A stretch of 64,000 nucleotides of DNA from Roseivivax isoporae LMG 25204 (GCF_000521865.1 NZ_JAME01000004.1:62001-126000), one strand, 5' to 3'. Shown: positions 8,409-18,933, counted from the first letter of the stretch. A program made the numbers and translations. Notes: generated by a model not told the origin, from the letters alone.

Positions 8409-8830
8409 TGCGGGGCATCCTCCAGATAACGTTCGAGCGCCCGGCGCGTGGGCTCGGGCCAGGGCTTCGATTTCAGCGGGTCGAGCGAGACGAGGACCAG
8501 CGTCGCCCGGGCGGTCAGCCGGGCGCTGCCGTCGTCGCCGGTGGCGTGCAGCACGAGGTCGAGGCTCGCGCCGCCGATGCGGGTGACGCGCAGCGACCAG
8601 TCGAGATCATCGCCGAGCCGCGAGGCGGCGTGGAACTCGGTGTCGATCCGAGCGGCGGGCACGCCCACCCGGTCCCGGCCGTGCATCCGCGCGAAGGACC
8701 AGCCGACCGCGTCGGCGAAGAACGTCTCGATCGCCGCGTTGATCATCTCGAAATAGCGCGGGTAGAAGACGATTCCGGCCGGGTCGCAATGCTGGAACAT
8801 CACGCTATTTCGCCACGCAAAGGCGGGCAT
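8405..8830 (-). CDS. Acyl-CoA thioesterase, 4-hydroxybenzoyl-CoA thioesterase (hot-dog) family
   Basis: A 141-aa single hot-dog-domain thioesterase. The signature HCDPAGIVFYPRYFEM near the N terminus carries the catalytic Asp of the 4-hydroxybenzoyl-CoA thioesterase/YbgC family. The ATG at 8830 was chosen because the fold begins within a few residues (FAWRNSVMFQHCDPAG). Upstream sequence in frame is not family-like. It is the first gene of a short minus-strand operon with the Rid gene and is divergent from the two-domain oxygenase. Likely role: releasing CoA from a dead-end or pathway aryl-CoA thioester. Confidence 0.87.
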   Translation of the reverse strand: MPAFAWRNSVMFQHCDPAGIVFYPRYFEMINAAIETFFADAVGWSFARMHGRDRVGVPAARIDTEFHAASRLGDDLDWSLRVTRIGGASLDLVLHATGDDGSARLTARATLVLVSLDPLKSKPWPEPTRRALERYLEDAPQ

Positions 8831-8918
8831 CAGCCGCGCCCCCCGTCCTGTTCGCCAATAGCCATGGGTCCTCGCCCGCTGCCGTTGCCCATCCACCTTC
8901 GGGCAGTGCGGCAAAAAC

Positions 8919-8944
8919 TTCAAGCCTAAAGTTTTATACTTGAA
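8919..8944. promoter_or_regulatory. Inverted repeat TTCAAG-N14-CTTGAA in divergent promoter region
   Basis: The 171-bp gap between the thioesterase (minus) and the two-domain oxygenase (plus) contains an AT-rich island unlike its surroundings. In it TTCAAG (8919-8924) and CTTGAA (8939-8944) form an inverted repeat with a 14-nt spacer. It is placed where a regulator could control both directions, and the island probably carries the promoters. No regulator gene is adjacent inside the window. Confidence 0.45.
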
Positions 8945-9001
8945 ATGAATCGCGGGCGGTGGGACAGTTCCGCCAAAGCTTGCCCGGAAGGAGAGCGCGC
9001 G

Positions 9002-11290
9002 ATGAAGATTGTCTGCCTCGGGGGAGGTCCGGCCGGCCTCTACTTCGCCATCAGCATGAAGCTGCGCCGCCCGGACGCCCAGGTGACCGTGCTGGAGCGC
9101 AACCGCGCCGACGACACCTTCGGCTGGGGGGTCGTGCTGTCGGACGAGACGCTCGACAACCTCGAGAAGAACGACCCGAAATCGGCCGCCCTGATCCGCG
9201 ACCATTTCGCCTACTGGGACGACATCAAGGTGGTGAAGGAGGACGTGGCGATCACGTCCACCGGCCACGGGTTCTGCGGGCTCGGGCGCAAGACGATGCT
9301 GCTGCTGCTGCAGGAACGCGCGCGGGAGCTGGACGTCGAGATGCGGTTCGAGACCGAGGTCGACGACATCGAGACGCTGATGCGCGAGAACGACCTCGTC
9401 GTGGCGGCGGACGGCATCAACTCGCGCACGCGGACGGCCTTTGCCGCCACGTTCAAGCCCGAGATCGACACCCGCGCGTGCAAGTTCATCTGGCTCGGCA
9501 CGCACGCGAAGTTCGACGACGCCTTCACCTTCATCTTCAAGAAGACCGAGGCGGGCTGGATCTGGGCGCATGCCTACCAGTTCGACGACGACACCGCGAC
9601 GTTCATCGTGGAATGCGCGGAGCCGACCTGGCGCGCGCTCGGCCTAGACACCGCGTCGCAGGACGAGACCATCGCGCTCTGCGAGAAGATCTTCGCGGAT
9701 CACCTGGACGGCCAGCCGCTCATGTCGAACGCCAAGCACCTGCGCGGCTCGGCCTGGCTGAACTTCAACCGCGTGCTCTGCGAGAAGTGGCACCACGAGA
9801 ACGTGGTCCTGCTGGGCGATTCCTCGGCGACCGCGCATTTCTCGATCGGGTCTGGCACCAAGCTCGCGCTAGAATCCGCGATCTCGCTCGCCGAGCTCGT
9901 GACCGAGAAGCCGACGCTGCGGGAGGCCTTCGAGACCTACCAGGAGGACCGTCGGCTCGACGTGCTGCGGCTGCAATCGGCGGCGCGCAACTCGACCGAG
10001 TGGTTCGAGGAGGTGGAGCGCTACCTGCATCTCGATCCGGTGCAGTTCACCTATTCGCTGCTCACGCGCAGCCAGCGCATCAGCCACGAGAACCTGCGCC
10101 TGCGCGACGCCGCATGGCTGCGGCAGGCCGAGGAGTGGTTCCAGGCGCAGGCGGGCGCCAACGGCGTGCACCGCGCGCCGATGTTCGCGCCCTTCGCGCT
10201 GCGCGACATGCGGCTCAAGAACCGCGTCGTGGTCTCGCCCATGGCGCAGTACAAGGCGGTGGACGGCTGCCCGACCGACTGGCACTTCTCGCATTATGCA
10301 GAGCGGGCAAAGGGCGGTGCGGGCCTCGTCTACATCGAGATGACCTGCGTCAGCCCCGAGGGGCGGATCACGCCGGGATGCCCGGGTCTCTACGCGCCCG
10401 AACACGAGGCCGCGTGGAAGCGGCTCTGCGATTTCGTGCATGCCGAGACCGACGCGAAGCTCTGCATGCAGATCGGCCATGCGGGCCGAAAGGGATCGAC
10501 CCAGATCGGCTGGGAGGAAATGGACGCGCCGCTGCCCGCGAACAACTGGCCGCTCCTGTCGGCCTCGGCGGTCCCGTGGTCCGACCGCAACGCGGTGCCG
10601 AAGGCCATGGACCGTTCCGACATGGACCGGGTGCGCGACGAATTCGTCGCCGCGACGGAGATGGCGGCACGGGCGGGCTTCGACATGATCGAGCTGCACG
10701 CGGCGCACGGGTACCTGTTGTCCTCGTTCATCTCGCCGATCTCGAACCTGCGCGACGACGAATACGGCGGATCGCTCGAGAACCGGATGCGCTGGCCGCT
10801 CGAGGTGTTCCGCGCCATGCGCGCGGCCTGGCCCGAGGAAAAGCCCATGTCGGTGCGGATCTCGGCAACCGACTGGATCGGCAGCCGCGGCGTCGAGGGC
10901 GAGGAGGCGGTCGAGATCGCGTCGATGTTCCGCGCGGCAGGCGTCGACATCGTCGATGTCTCGGCGGGCCAGACCAGCGTCGAGGCGCGCCCCGTCTACG
11001 GCCGGATGTTCCAGACGCCGTTCTCGGACCGCATCCGTAACGAGCGCGGCATTCCCACCATGGCGGTCGGCAACATCTACGAGCCCGACCACGTGAACTC
11101 GATCCTGATGGCGGGACGGGCGGACCTGGTCTGCCTCGCGCGGCCGCACCTGGCCGATCCCTACTGGACGCTGCATGCCGCGGCGGCCCTCGGCGACGAG
11201 GACACCGCCTGGCCCGATCCCTACCTTCCGGGCCGCGACCAGATGCGCCGGCTCGCCACCCGCGGCGAGGGGCTGGGGATCCGGGTATGA
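9002..11290 (+). CDS. Two-domain aryl-CoA monooxygenase/reductase (2-aminobenzoyl-CoA or salicylyl-CoA 5-hydroxylase type)
   Basis: A 762-aa fusion. Residues 1 to about 380 are an FAD monooxygenase with the dinucleotide motif [10 protein letters not shown] and the second FAD motif [18 protein letters not shown]. Residues about 390-760 are an Old Yellow Enzyme-type flavin oxidoreductase ([31 protein letters not shown]). This domain pair is known from 2-aminobenzoyl-CoA monooxygenase/reductase, which hydroxylates and then reduces the ring, and from salicylyl-CoA 5-hydroxylase SdgC. A clear ribosome site (GGAAGGAGA) sets the start. It overlaps the next SDR by 4 bp. With an isatin-hydrolase-like gene nearby, the aminobenzoyl-CoA reading is favoured, but salicylyl-CoA cannot be excluded. 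Confidence 0.88.
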   Translation: MKIVCLGGGPAGLYFAISMKLRRPDAQVTVLERNRADDTFGWGVVLSDETLDNLEKNDPKSAALIRDHFAYWDDIKVVKEDVAITSTGHGFCGLGRKTMLLLLQERARELDVEMRFETEVDDIETLMRENDLVVAADGINSRTRTAFAATFKPEIDTRACKFIWLGTHAKFDDAFTFIFKKTEAGWIWAHAYQFDDDTATFIVECAEPTWRALGLDTASQDETIALCEKIFADHLDGQPLMSNAKHLRGSAWLNFNRVLCEKWHHENVVLLGDSSATAHFSIGSGTKLALESAISLAELVTEKPTLREAFETYQEDRRLDVLRLQSAARNSTEWFEEVERYLHLDPVQFTYSLLTRSQRISHENLRLRDAAWLRQAEEWFQAQAGANGVHRAPMFAPFALRDMRLKNRVVVSPMAQYKAVDGCPTDWHFSHYAERAKGGAGLVYIEMTCVSPEGRITPGCPGLYAPEHEAAWKRLCDFVHAETDAKLCMQIGHAGRKGSTQIGWEEMDAPLPANNWPLLSASAVPWSDRNAVPKAMDRSDMDRVRDEFVAATEMAARAGFDMIELHAAHGYLLSSFISPISNLRDDEYGGSLENRMRWPLEVFRAMRAAWPEEKPMSVRISATDWIGSRGVEGEEAVEIASMFRAAGVDIVDVSAGQTSVEARPVYGRMFQTPFSDRIRNERGIPTMAVGNIYEPDHVNSILMAGRADLVCLARPHLADPYWTLHAAAALGDEDTAWPDPYLPGRDQMRRLATRGEGLGIRV

Positions 11291-12036
11291 CCGATCTCAC
11301 GGGACGCACGGCCCTGGTGACGGGCGGGGGCGCGGGCCTCGGCGCGGCGCTGGCGCGGGGGCTCGCCGAGGCGGGCGCCGAGGTCTGGATCGCCGGGCGC
11401 CGCGCCGGCCCGCTCGAGGCGGTGGCGGCGACGCATGCGCGCATCCGCGCGGTCGAGGCCGACGTGACCGACGAGACCTCCGTCGAGGCGATGTTCGAGT
11501 TCGCGGGCCCCTGCGACATCGTGATCGCCAATGCGGGCGCGTCCGAAAGCGCGCCCTTCTCGCGCACCGGGCTCGACACCTGGCGGGCGATGATCGACGT
11601 GAACCTCACCGGCGCCTTCCTGACGCTGCGCGAGGGCGCGGCGCGGCTCAAGGGCGCGGAGTGGGGCCGGCTGATCGCCGTGTCCTCGACCGCGGGGCTC
11701 AAGGGCTACGCCTACGTGTCGGCCTATGCCGCTGCAAAGCACGGTGTCGTCGGCATGGTCCGGTCCGCCGCGCTCGAGATGGCGCGCACGGGCGTGACGG
11801 TGAACGCGCTCTGCCCGGGCTTTCTCGAGACCGAGATGACCGACCGCTCGATCGCCAACATCGCCGAGAAGACCGGCATGAGCCCCGAGGATGCGCGGGC
11901 GCAGCTCGAGCAGATGAGCCCGCAGCGGCGCCTGATACGCCCCGAGGAAGTGGTGGCCGCGGCGCTCTGGCTCTGCGGGCCGGGATCGGAAGGGATCACC
12001 GGCCAGGCGATCGCGATCGCCGGCGGCGAGGCCTGA
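11287..12036 (+). CDS. Short-chain dehydrogenase/reductase (SDR)
   Basis: A 249-aa classical SDR resembling 3-hydroxybutyrate/3-hydroxyacyl-CoA dehydrogenases. It has TGGGAGLG near residue 12, NAG in VIANAGAS, Ser in [14 protein letters not shown] as the YxxxK motif, and the FLETEMT segment after the NALCPG strand. It overlaps the oxygenase-reductase gene (ATGA). A fitting job is oxidation or reduction of the hydroxyl/keto group on the dearomatised ring or on a ring-opened beta-hydroxyacyl-CoA. The exact substrate is not readable. Confidence 0.87.
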   Translation: MTDLTGRTALVTGGGAGLGAALARGLAEAGAEVWIAGRRAGPLEAVAATHARIRAVEADVTDETSVEAMFEFAGPCDIVIANAGASESAPFSRTGLDTWRAMIDVNLTGAFLTLREGAARLKGAEWGRLIAVSSTAGLKGYAYVSAYAAAKHGVVGMVRSAALEMARTGVTVNALCPGFLETEMTDRSIANIAEKTGMSPEDARAQLEQMSPQRRLIRPEEVVAAALWLCGPGSEGITGQAIAIAGGEA

Positions 12037-12037
12037 G

Positions 12038-12056
12038 GCGCGCGTCGCACGCGCGC
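12038..12056. terminator. GC-rich hairpin between convergent SDR and pmtA
   Basis: GCGCGCGT (12038-12045) and ACGCGCGC (12049-12056) form an 8-bp stem with a 3-nt loop, directly after the SDR stop and before the end of the minus-strand pmtA. No T-tract follows. It is a plausible shared terminator. Confidence 0.45.
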
Positions 12057-12075
12057 GTCCCGGTCCGCGCGTCGG

Positions 12076-12702
12076 TCAGACCTTCTCGAACACGAGGAAG
12101 GTCATGATGCCCATGGGCGGCTTGCGCTTGCGGATGATGAGGTTCAGGCCCGGCGTCTCGGTCACCGTGGACATCGGGAAATCCGAGTGCCAGCCCAGGA
12201 GGTCCGCGAAGGGCGCGATGCCGCGTTCGATCCGCGCCATTGGGCCCCGGTCGGTGGAGAAGTGGTTGGTCATGACGAGCCGGCCGCCCGGGCGCAGCAC
12301 GCGCGCGATCTCGGCCATGACGCGCCTTGGTTCGGGCACGACCGAGATGACGTGCATCGCGGCGACGGCGTCGAAGCTTTCGTCGGGAAAGGTCAGTTCG
12401 CGCGCGTCCATCTGCAGGAGCGCGTCGATCTGGTTCAGCCGGTCCCGGCTCACGCGCGCGCGCGCCTTGGCCAGCATCTCGTCGGAGAAGTCGATGCCCG
12501 TAACGCGCCGGTCGCGGCCGTAATGCGGCAGCGCGAGGCCGGTGCCAACCCCCAACTCGAGGACGTCGCGGCCCGGCAGCGCGTTGATGTGGCCGACCGC
12601 GCAGGCGCGCGTGCCGGCGGTCAGCGCGCCGAAGGTCCGGTCGTAGATCGGGGCCCACCGGGCATAGGTGTTCTTGACCGCGTCGAGTTCCAAGTGCCTC
12701 AT
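12076..12702 (-). CDS. pmtA: Phosphatidylethanolamine N-methyltransferase, Rhodobacter type
   Basis: A 208-aa SAM-dependent methyltransferase. The SAM-binding motif VLELGVGTGLALPHY lies near residue 57, with VTGIDFSDEML, DAVAAMHVISVV and LRPGGRLVMTNHF following as motifs II-IV. This pattern is that of the soluble UbiE-like PmtA of Rhodobacter, which methylates phosphatidylethanolamine stepwise toward phosphatidylcholine. The ATG at 12702 follows GAGGAGG and overlaps the end of pssA by 4 bp, so the gene sits in a Psd-PssA-PmtA lipid operon. Context makes the lipid substrate quite likely. Confidence 0.85.
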   Translation of the reverse strand: MRHLELDAVKNTYARWAPIYDRTFGALTAGTRACAVGHINALPGRDVLELGVGTGLALPHYGRDRRVTGIDFSDEMLAKARARVSRDRLNQIDALLQMDARELTFPDESFDAVAAMHVISVVPEPRRVMAEIARVLRPGGRLVMTNHFSTDRGPMARIERGIAPFADLLGWHSDFPMSTVTETPGLNLIIRKRKPPMGIMTFLVFEKV

Positions 12703-13481
12703 CCTCCTCGGGGTTTTCGCAGGTAGTCCCGGACCGACAGGAGCAGCGCCGCCCCGTAGAAGCCCGCGAGGACCACGAGGGTGGCCCATGTGTAGATCAG
12801 CAGGAGCGCCGCCAGGAGCACCGTCCCGAGCAGCACGTAGCGCGCGCGACCGCGCGAGATAGTCACGTTCTTGAAGGACGGCGTCGGCAGCCGGCTGATC
12901 ATCAGGAAGCCCACGAAGACCACCCAGGCCGCGACGGCGCCCGCCGGCAGGAACGGCCCGGCATCGAAGGCGAGCGACAGGATGATCGGCAGGAGCGCCA
13001 GGAACCCGCCCGCGGGCGAGGGGACACCGGTGAAATGCGTGGCGGGCCCCGCGGTCTCGGTGGTGCGGCTGTCGACGTTGAACCGCGCGAGCCGCATCAG
13101 CCCGCAGAGCGCGTAGCACAGGACCGCGATCCAGCCCGCGCCGCCGATCTCCTGCAGGCTCCAGAAATAGAGGATCAGCGCCGGGGCGACGGCGAAGTTC
13201 AGGAAGTCCGCGAGCGAATCGAGCTCCGCGCCGATCAGCGAGCGGCTGCGCAGGAGCCGGGCCAGCCGGCCGTCGAGCCCGTCGAGAAGGCCCGCGAGCA
13301 GGATCAGGCGCACCGCCCAGTCGAATTCTCCCTGCCATGCGAAGCGGATGGCGGTCATGCCCGCGCAGACCGCCGAGAGCGTGACGAGGTTCGGCAGGAG
13401 CTTGACCAGCGGCAGTTCGCGGGCGGCGCCGTTGCCGCGTCGCGGCTTGCCCTCGGGATCGCGTGGCGCCTCGTCCAGCAT
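12699..13481 (-). CDS. pssA: CDP-diacylglycerol-serine O-phosphatidyltransferase
   Basis: Makes phosphatidylserine from CDP-diacylglycerol and serine at the inner membrane, 260 aa. The CDP-alcohol phosphotransferase motif begins at D67: DGLDGRLAR, then after eight residues G84, D88 and D92 in GAELDSLAD. There are about six to eight hydrophobic segments. The gene follows psd by 3 bp and overlaps pmtA. Together these give phosphatidylserine, its decarboxylation product and methylated products. The assignment is strong from motif and neighbours. Confidence 0.92.
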   Translation of the reverse strand: MLDEAPRDPEGKPRRGNGAARELPLVKLLPNLVTLSAVCAGMTAIRFAWQGEFDWAVRLILLAGLLDGLDGRLARLLRSRSLIGAELDSLADFLNFAVAPALILYFWSLQEIGGAGWIAVLCYALCGLMRLARFNVDSRTTETAGPATHFTGVPSPAGGFLALLPIILSLAFDAGPFLPAGAVAAWVVFVGFLMISRLPTPSFKNVTISRGRARYVLLGTVLLAALLLIYTWATLVVLAGFYGAALLLSVRDYLRKPRGG

Positions 13482-13484
13482 GGC

Positions 13485-14177
13485 TCAGGTCGTCCGCGAG
13501 GACCGGCGGGGCTCGTCCGAGGCGAGGTCGGCGATCACCGTCTCGCCCGCGACCATGGTCTGGCCGACGCTCACGAGCGGCGCGACGCCCTCGGGCAGGT
13601 AGACGTCGAGCCGCGAGCCGAAGCGGATCAGGCCGAAGCGGTCGCCGCCGCGCAGGTCGTGGCCCTCGGAGACGAAGCAGAGGATGCGCCGGGCGACGAG
13701 ACCCGCGATCTGCACCACGGCGATGCGCTGGCCGCCCTCGGTGTCGATCACCAGCGCGTTGCGCTCGTTGTCCTCGGACGCCTTGTCGAGCGAGGCGTTG
13801 AGGAACTTGCCCGGGCGGTAGGCGATGGCCGAGACGCGGCCGGGAACCGGCGCGCGGTTCACGTGGCAGTTGAAGACCGACATGAAGACGCTGACGCGCA
13901 GACGCCGCTCCTCGGGCAGGCCGAGCTCGGGCGGCGGCGTCGCTTTCTCGATCAGCGACACGATGCCGTCGGCGGGGCTGAGCACGAGCCCGGGCCGTTC
14001 CGGCGAGGTCCGCACCGGGTCACGGAAGAAGTAGTAGCACCATACGGTCAGCCCGACACCGATCCAGCCGAGCGGTTCGGCGATCAGGAACAGGACCGCG
14101 GTAACGGCGGCGAAGATCGCGACGAAGCGGCGCCCCTCGGGGTGCATCGGCTTCAGGAAGGTGTCGCGCATGCGCAT
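13485..14177 (-). CDS. psd: Phosphatidylserine decarboxylase proenzyme (short type)
   Basis: Decarboxylates phosphatidylserine to phosphatidylethanolamine. The protein is 230 aa, the short form common in alphaproteobacteria. Near the C terminus [10 protein letters not shown] contains the Gly187-Ser188 bond at which the proenzyme cleaves itself to make the pyruvoyl group. [15 protein letters not shown] is the family core. One hydrophobic stretch (about residues 17-48) anchors it to the membrane. The ATG at 14177 gives the family-typical [15 protein letters not shown] start. A longer in-frame start at 14237 lacks support. Confidence 0.92.
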   Translation of the reverse strand: MRMRDTFLKPMHPEGRRFVAIFAAVTAVLFLIAEPLGWIGVGLTVWCYYFFRDPVRTSPERPGLVLSPADGIVSLIEKATPPPELGLPEERRLRVSVFMSVFNCHVNRAPVPGRVSAIAYRPGKFLNASLDKASEDNERNALVIDTEGGQRIAVVQIAGLVARRILCFVSEGHDLRGGDRFGLIRFGSRLDVYLPEGVAPLVSVGQTMVAGETVIADLASDEPRRSSRTT

Positions 14178-14288
14178 GGGCGGGTCTTTCGGGACGTGTC
14201 GGTACCCGGCGGTGGTATCCCGTGGCGCGCGGCACATGCAAGGGTCGCCGCGCGTCTGGATTGTGCGGATCGTTGCCGGGACGGCGCG

Positions 14289-14768
14289 TCAGTCGGCGCT
14301 TCCATGGATCGCCACGAGGTCGATCTCGGCCTCGGCGGGGGTGATGGCGCGGAAGCTCTCGCGCACGCCGGCCTCGGTCAGCTCGCGGCTGACGGCGAGG
14401 AGCACGTTCGGGGAATGGTCGGCGCAGAGCTCGACCATGTAGGCGATCTCCTCCCGCGCGATGGGCAGGGCGGCCTCGGCGTCAGGGGCGCCGTAGAGCT
14501 GCACGAAATGGTCGGCGAGCCGGCGCGCGAGCGGCTCGAGCTCGGCCTCCTCGACCTGCGCCACCGCGACGAGCGTCGCGCGGCCGAAGCTCTCGAGCGA
14601 CAGCCAGCCATTGGCGAAGGCCTGCCGCGCCTTGCCCGACAGGTCTCCCTCGGTCCAGTTCGAGAACTCGAAACCGCCGGGAATCGCCCATTCCCCCGCC
14701 TCGGCGGGACGGGAGAAGACCTGCGCGTCGCTTTCGTCGAAGCGGATCGTGCGGGCAAGTTTGGGCAT
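14289..14768 (-). CDS. DUF6505 family protein
   Basis: A 159-aa acidic soluble protein of unknown function, matching the DUF6505 family that accompanies formate dehydrogenase loci in alphaproteobacteria. There is no signal peptide, membrane segment or Cys cluster. The gene starts 4 bp after the biotin/lipoate ligase-like gene and is the last gene of the minus-strand accessory arm. A role in formate dehydrogenase assembly is suggested only by this repeated neighbourhood. Confidence 0.75.
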   Translation of the reverse strand: MPKLARTIRFDESDAQVFSRPAEAGEWAIPGGFEFSNWTEGDLSGKARQAFANGWLSLESFGRATLVAVAQVEEAELEPLARRLADHFVQLYGAPDAEAALPIAREEIAYMVELCADHSPNVLLAVSRELTEAGVRESFRAITPAEAEIDLVAIHGSAD

Positions 14769-14772
14769 GGGG

Positions 14773-15493
14773 TCAGAGGTCCTCCAGCATCAGGGTGAGC
14801 GGCAGGAGCCGCGTGGCCCCGTCCGACTTGAGGATCATGCCGCCCGTTTCGTCAAGGCCGAGGAACGTGCCCGTCTCCTGCCTGCCGGGCAGGGTTACGG
14901 TGACGGGGCCGTTCAGGCCGAAGGCGCGGCCGGTCCACATGGCGTGCAGCCGCTTGCGTTCGCCGCGGTCGAGCATGTCGATCCAGTAGAGCGCGTGGCG
15001 CCCCCAGGCCGACAGGAGGTCGGTCGCGGCCAGGTCGCCGCAGCCCTCCTCGATCAGGCTGGTGCGGTCGGGATGGTGGCCCGGTTCGTGCACCCGCGAG
15101 GACGTGAGCGCGAGGTCGAGGCCCACCACCAGCCAGTCGGGTTCCGCCTGCGGGTCGCGGGTCGCTGCCGCGGCGCGCAGCGTGCCGCACAGCCCGCCGT
15201 TGATCCGGATGCCGCCCGGCCAGTCGAACTGCGCGGCGATCTCGGAGGGCGCGAGCGCGCCGAAAGCGTCTGCGAAGCCGTTGGCGAGCGCCAGCACCGC
15301 CAGCATGGCCGAGCCGAGCGGCTCCTCGGGGGCGAGCACGATGGCGGCCGACAGCCTCTCGGCGTCGAGCCGGTGCAGGATCAGCCCGGGATCGGTGCCG
15401 GCGCGGGCGCGCGCCACCGCCTCGGGCAGCGGCGCGCGCCGCACCGGCTCTCCCCGCAGGAGCGGGGGGAAGGTGGGCGCGTCGGCGGTGACG

Positions 15494-15501
<8 letters not shown>
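14773..15501 (-). CDS. Biotin/lipoate A/B protein ligase-family protein
   Basis: A 242-aa protein of the biotin/lipoate ligase fold. Visible segments are LPEAVARARAGTDPGLI, FDWPGGIRINGGLCG and GRHALYWIDMLDRGERKRLHAMW. The classical GRGRxGR nucleotide loop of BirA is absent, so ordinary biotinyl-AMP synthesis is uncertain. It overlaps mrp by 8 bp and abuts DUF6505. The same set travels with respiratory formate dehydrogenases. It may modify or bind a partner in that maturation system; function is not established. Confidence 0.75.
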
Positions 15502-16560
<1,059 letters not shown>

Positions 16561-16564
<4 letters not shown>

Positions 16565-16785
16565 GCCGCGCCCCCGCTGTCGCGGGCGGGCTTGATGCGG
16601 CCCTCGACCACGTGCTCGAGCCCGAGCGCGTCGGAGGTGAGGACCACCTTCACCGGCACCTCGTCGGGAAGCGCGCGACCCTCGGCTGCGGCATTGCGCA
16701 CCGCCTCCTCGATCGCCTGCTGCGATGTCACGCCCACCTGCTTGAGGAACTTGCGCATGGACATGTTGAAATCTTCGTCGGTCAC
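16561..16785 (-). CDS. DUF6494 family small protein
   Basis: A 74-aa protein starting at a GTG preceded by GAGGAGG. It carries the family pattern FNMSMRKFLKQVGVTSQQAIEEAVR and VPVKVVLTSD. There are no Cys residues or membrane segments. The gene overlaps the Mrp gene by 4 bp and follows the polyferredoxin gene after about 150 bp. Its function is unknown; conservation next to mrp in formate dehydrogenase loci suggests a maturation or stability role. Confidence 0.75.
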
Positions 16786-16935
16786 TCTGGCCTCCTCGGC
16801 GTCGGATCCGGCGCGGCGCGCGCTGTGGCGTCGCGCCGCCGGTGGCGTTTGTGTCGTCTCGCGCGTCCGAGGACAAGGTGCGCGGCCGTCCGTCCCGCGC
16901 ATCGTGATCGCGGACCGGGACCGGCGCGCCTGTCC

Positions 16936-18933
16936 TCAGTTGCGCTTCGACGGGTCGAGATAGTCGTCGGTCGTGCGCACCCGCGGGCGGTCGCCCATCC
17001 GGAAGGGCGCGTTCTCGTCGTGGTACTGCGCCCGCACGCGGCAATCGTCGCACATGCGGATGAGCCGCGTGTTGTGCGAGTTCGTGAACATCGCGTGGCT
17101 GCCCTCGAGCTTGGCCACGATGCGCTCGACCGTCGACTTCACGCCGAACGGCTTGCCGCACTCGATGCAGCAATAGGGCTCCTCGGCCTTGAGGACGCGC
17201 GCGTCGAGCGCGGCGTCGGAGGGATCGAGCCGGGGTTCGAGCGTGATCGCGTCCTCGGGGCAGATCGTCGCGCAGATGCCGCATTGCAGGCAGGCGTCCT
17301 CGCGGAACCGCAGCTCGGGGCTGTCGGGATTGTCGAGCAGCGCCCCCGACGGGCAGAGCCCGGCGCAGGAGAGGCAGAGCGTGCAGGCCTCGGTGTCGAG
17401 GAGGACCGCGCCGTAGGGCGCGCCCTCGGGCAGGGCGATCGGGTCGTGTTGCGCGCCGCGGGCCAGCGCGCGGACCGCGAGCCGCGTGGCGTCGCGCCGC
17501 CGCCCGAGCGGCAGGATGGGCGAGACGCCGTCGAGCGGCGCGGGCCGCCCGGCATGCAGCGCGTCGGCGACCGCGTCCGGGTCCGCCATGTCGAGAAGCC
17601 GCACGCGGCCCGCACCCGCGCCGATGCCGCCCGACAGCGCCTCGGCCAGCGCGATCTCGGCCTCGAGCGGGCCGCGCTCGGTGCGGGGCGCGGGCAGGAT
17701 GTCGACGCCGACGAAGCCGCAGCCCAGGGCCACCAGCGCCTCGGCATGGCCGAAGGCGTTGAGCGCGGGCAGTTCCAGCGGGATCACGTCGGCGGGCAGG
17801 CCGCGGCCGAAGCGCGCGGCGAGAGCGATCAGCTCGCGCCCGTGGCCCTCGTCGTGCACGAGCAGCCGCGGCGCCGTGCCGCCCGCTGCGCGATGGGCCG
17901 CGGCGAGCGCCGAAATCTCGGCGAAGACGTCGGCCACGGGCGGCGCGTCGTAGGAGATGGCGCCCGAGGGACAGGCGGCCGAGCACATGCCGCAGCCCGC
18001 GCAGATCATCGGATCGACCGCGACATGGTCGCCGTCGGGGGTGATCGCCCCGGTCGGGCAGAGGTCGAGGCAGCGCGTGCAGCCGGTCTGCCCGGCGCGG
18101 GAATGGGCGCAGAGGCTTTCCTCGAGCGCCACGTGCAGCACCTTCTCGAAGGTGCCCGAGAGGTGCGAGGCCTCGAAGAGGACGCGTTCGACGGCGATGC
18201 GGTCGCGCGGGTCGGCGCGCAGGTAGCCCTCGCGCTTTTCATGCGCCGGAAAGAGCGGCGTGCCGCCCGTCAGGTCCAAGAGCACGTCGCAGTCCGAGGT
18301 GCCGCCGTCGCGGGGCGGGCCGAAACCCGGCACGCGGCCCGCGGGATCGAACGGGCGAAGCGCGTCCACCGTGACCTCGAAATGTCCGAGCGCACCCTCT
18401 GCGCGGCGCAGCCGGCCCATCGCCACGTCGAAGCGGCGCACGGGTTTCGCGAGCATCGCCGGATCGGGCGCGTCCGTCAGCACGCAGGTGACCGACAGCG
18501 CGTCCGCGAGCCGTTCCGCCGCGGGCAGCGCCACGTCGGGCGCGCCGATGACGAGGCAGAGCCCCTCGGACACCACGTCGCGCGTCTTGGCGGGCGTCCG
18601 GCCGCGGCGGGCGGCGGCGAGCAGCGCCGCGATCTTGGGCGTGGCGGCGCGGCCGCCTTCTTCGGACCAGCCGGCGCGATCGCGGATGTCGACGGTCAGC
18701 GGCGGCGGCACGCCCTGGTCTTCGGCCAGCGCCGCGAAGGTCTCGGCCTCCTGCTCGCAGGCGACGATGACCTCGGCGTCGGGATCGGCCAGCGCCTCGG
18801 TCAGCGCGTCGGACTGGCGGGTGCAGAGCGCGGTGTGCGTGCGCGGACAGCTCAGCCCCGTCGCCGCCGCGATGCCCTCGCGGTCGAGCGTCTGGCTGCC
18901 TCCGCAATCGCAGAGAAACAGGCGGCGTGACAT
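16936..18933 (-). CDS. Polyferredoxin: multi-[4Fe-4S] cytosolic electron-transfer protein
   Basis: A 665-aa protein beginning MSRRLFLCDCGGSQ, with at least four ferredoxin-type cluster motifs. One pair is in the middle (CTRCLDLCPTGAI and CAGCGMCSAACPSGAI) and one pair follows (CTLCLSCAGLCPSGAL and CLQCGICATICPEDAI). A CCIECGKPFGVK segment and a late CDDCR lie near the C terminus. There is no signal peptide, so it is cytosolic. The ATG at 18933 follows GGAAGGGACC. It is divergent from the DUF3305-DUF3306-fdh operon and is a constant partner of this formate dehydrogenase type. It may link the enzyme or its maturation to cytosolic redox carriers. Exact partners are unknown. Confidence 0.85.
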   Translation of the reverse strand: MSRRLFLCDCGGSQTLDREGIAAATGLSCPRTHTALCTRQSDALTEALADPDAEVIVACEQEAETFAALAEDQGVPPPLTVDIRDRAGWSEEGGRAATPKIAALLAAARRGRTPAKTRDVVSEGLCLVIGAPDVALPAAERLADALSVTCVLTDAPDPAMLAKPVRRFDVAMGRLRRAEGALGHFEVTVDALRPFDPAGRVPGFGPPRDGGTSDCDVLLDLTGGTPLFPAHEKREGYLRADPRDRIAVERVLFEASHLSGTFEKVLHVALEESLCAHSRAGQTGCTRCLDLCPTGAITPDGDHVAVDPMICAGCGMCSAACPSGAISYDAPPVADVFAEISALAAAHRAAGGTAPRLLVHDEGHGRELIALAARFGRGLPADVIPLELPALNAFGHAEALVALGCGFVGVDILPAPRTERGPLEAEIALAEALSGGIGAGAGRVRLLDMADPDAVADALHAGRPAPLDGVSPILPLGRRRDATRLAVRALARGAQHDPIALPEGAPYGAVLLDTEACTLCLSCAGLCPSGALLDNPDSPELRFREDACLQCGICATICPEDAITLEPRLDPSDAALDARVLKAEEPYCCIECGKPFGVKSTVERIVAKLEGSHAMFTNSHNTRLIRMCDDCRVRAQYHDENAPFRMGDRPRVRTTDDYLDPSKRN

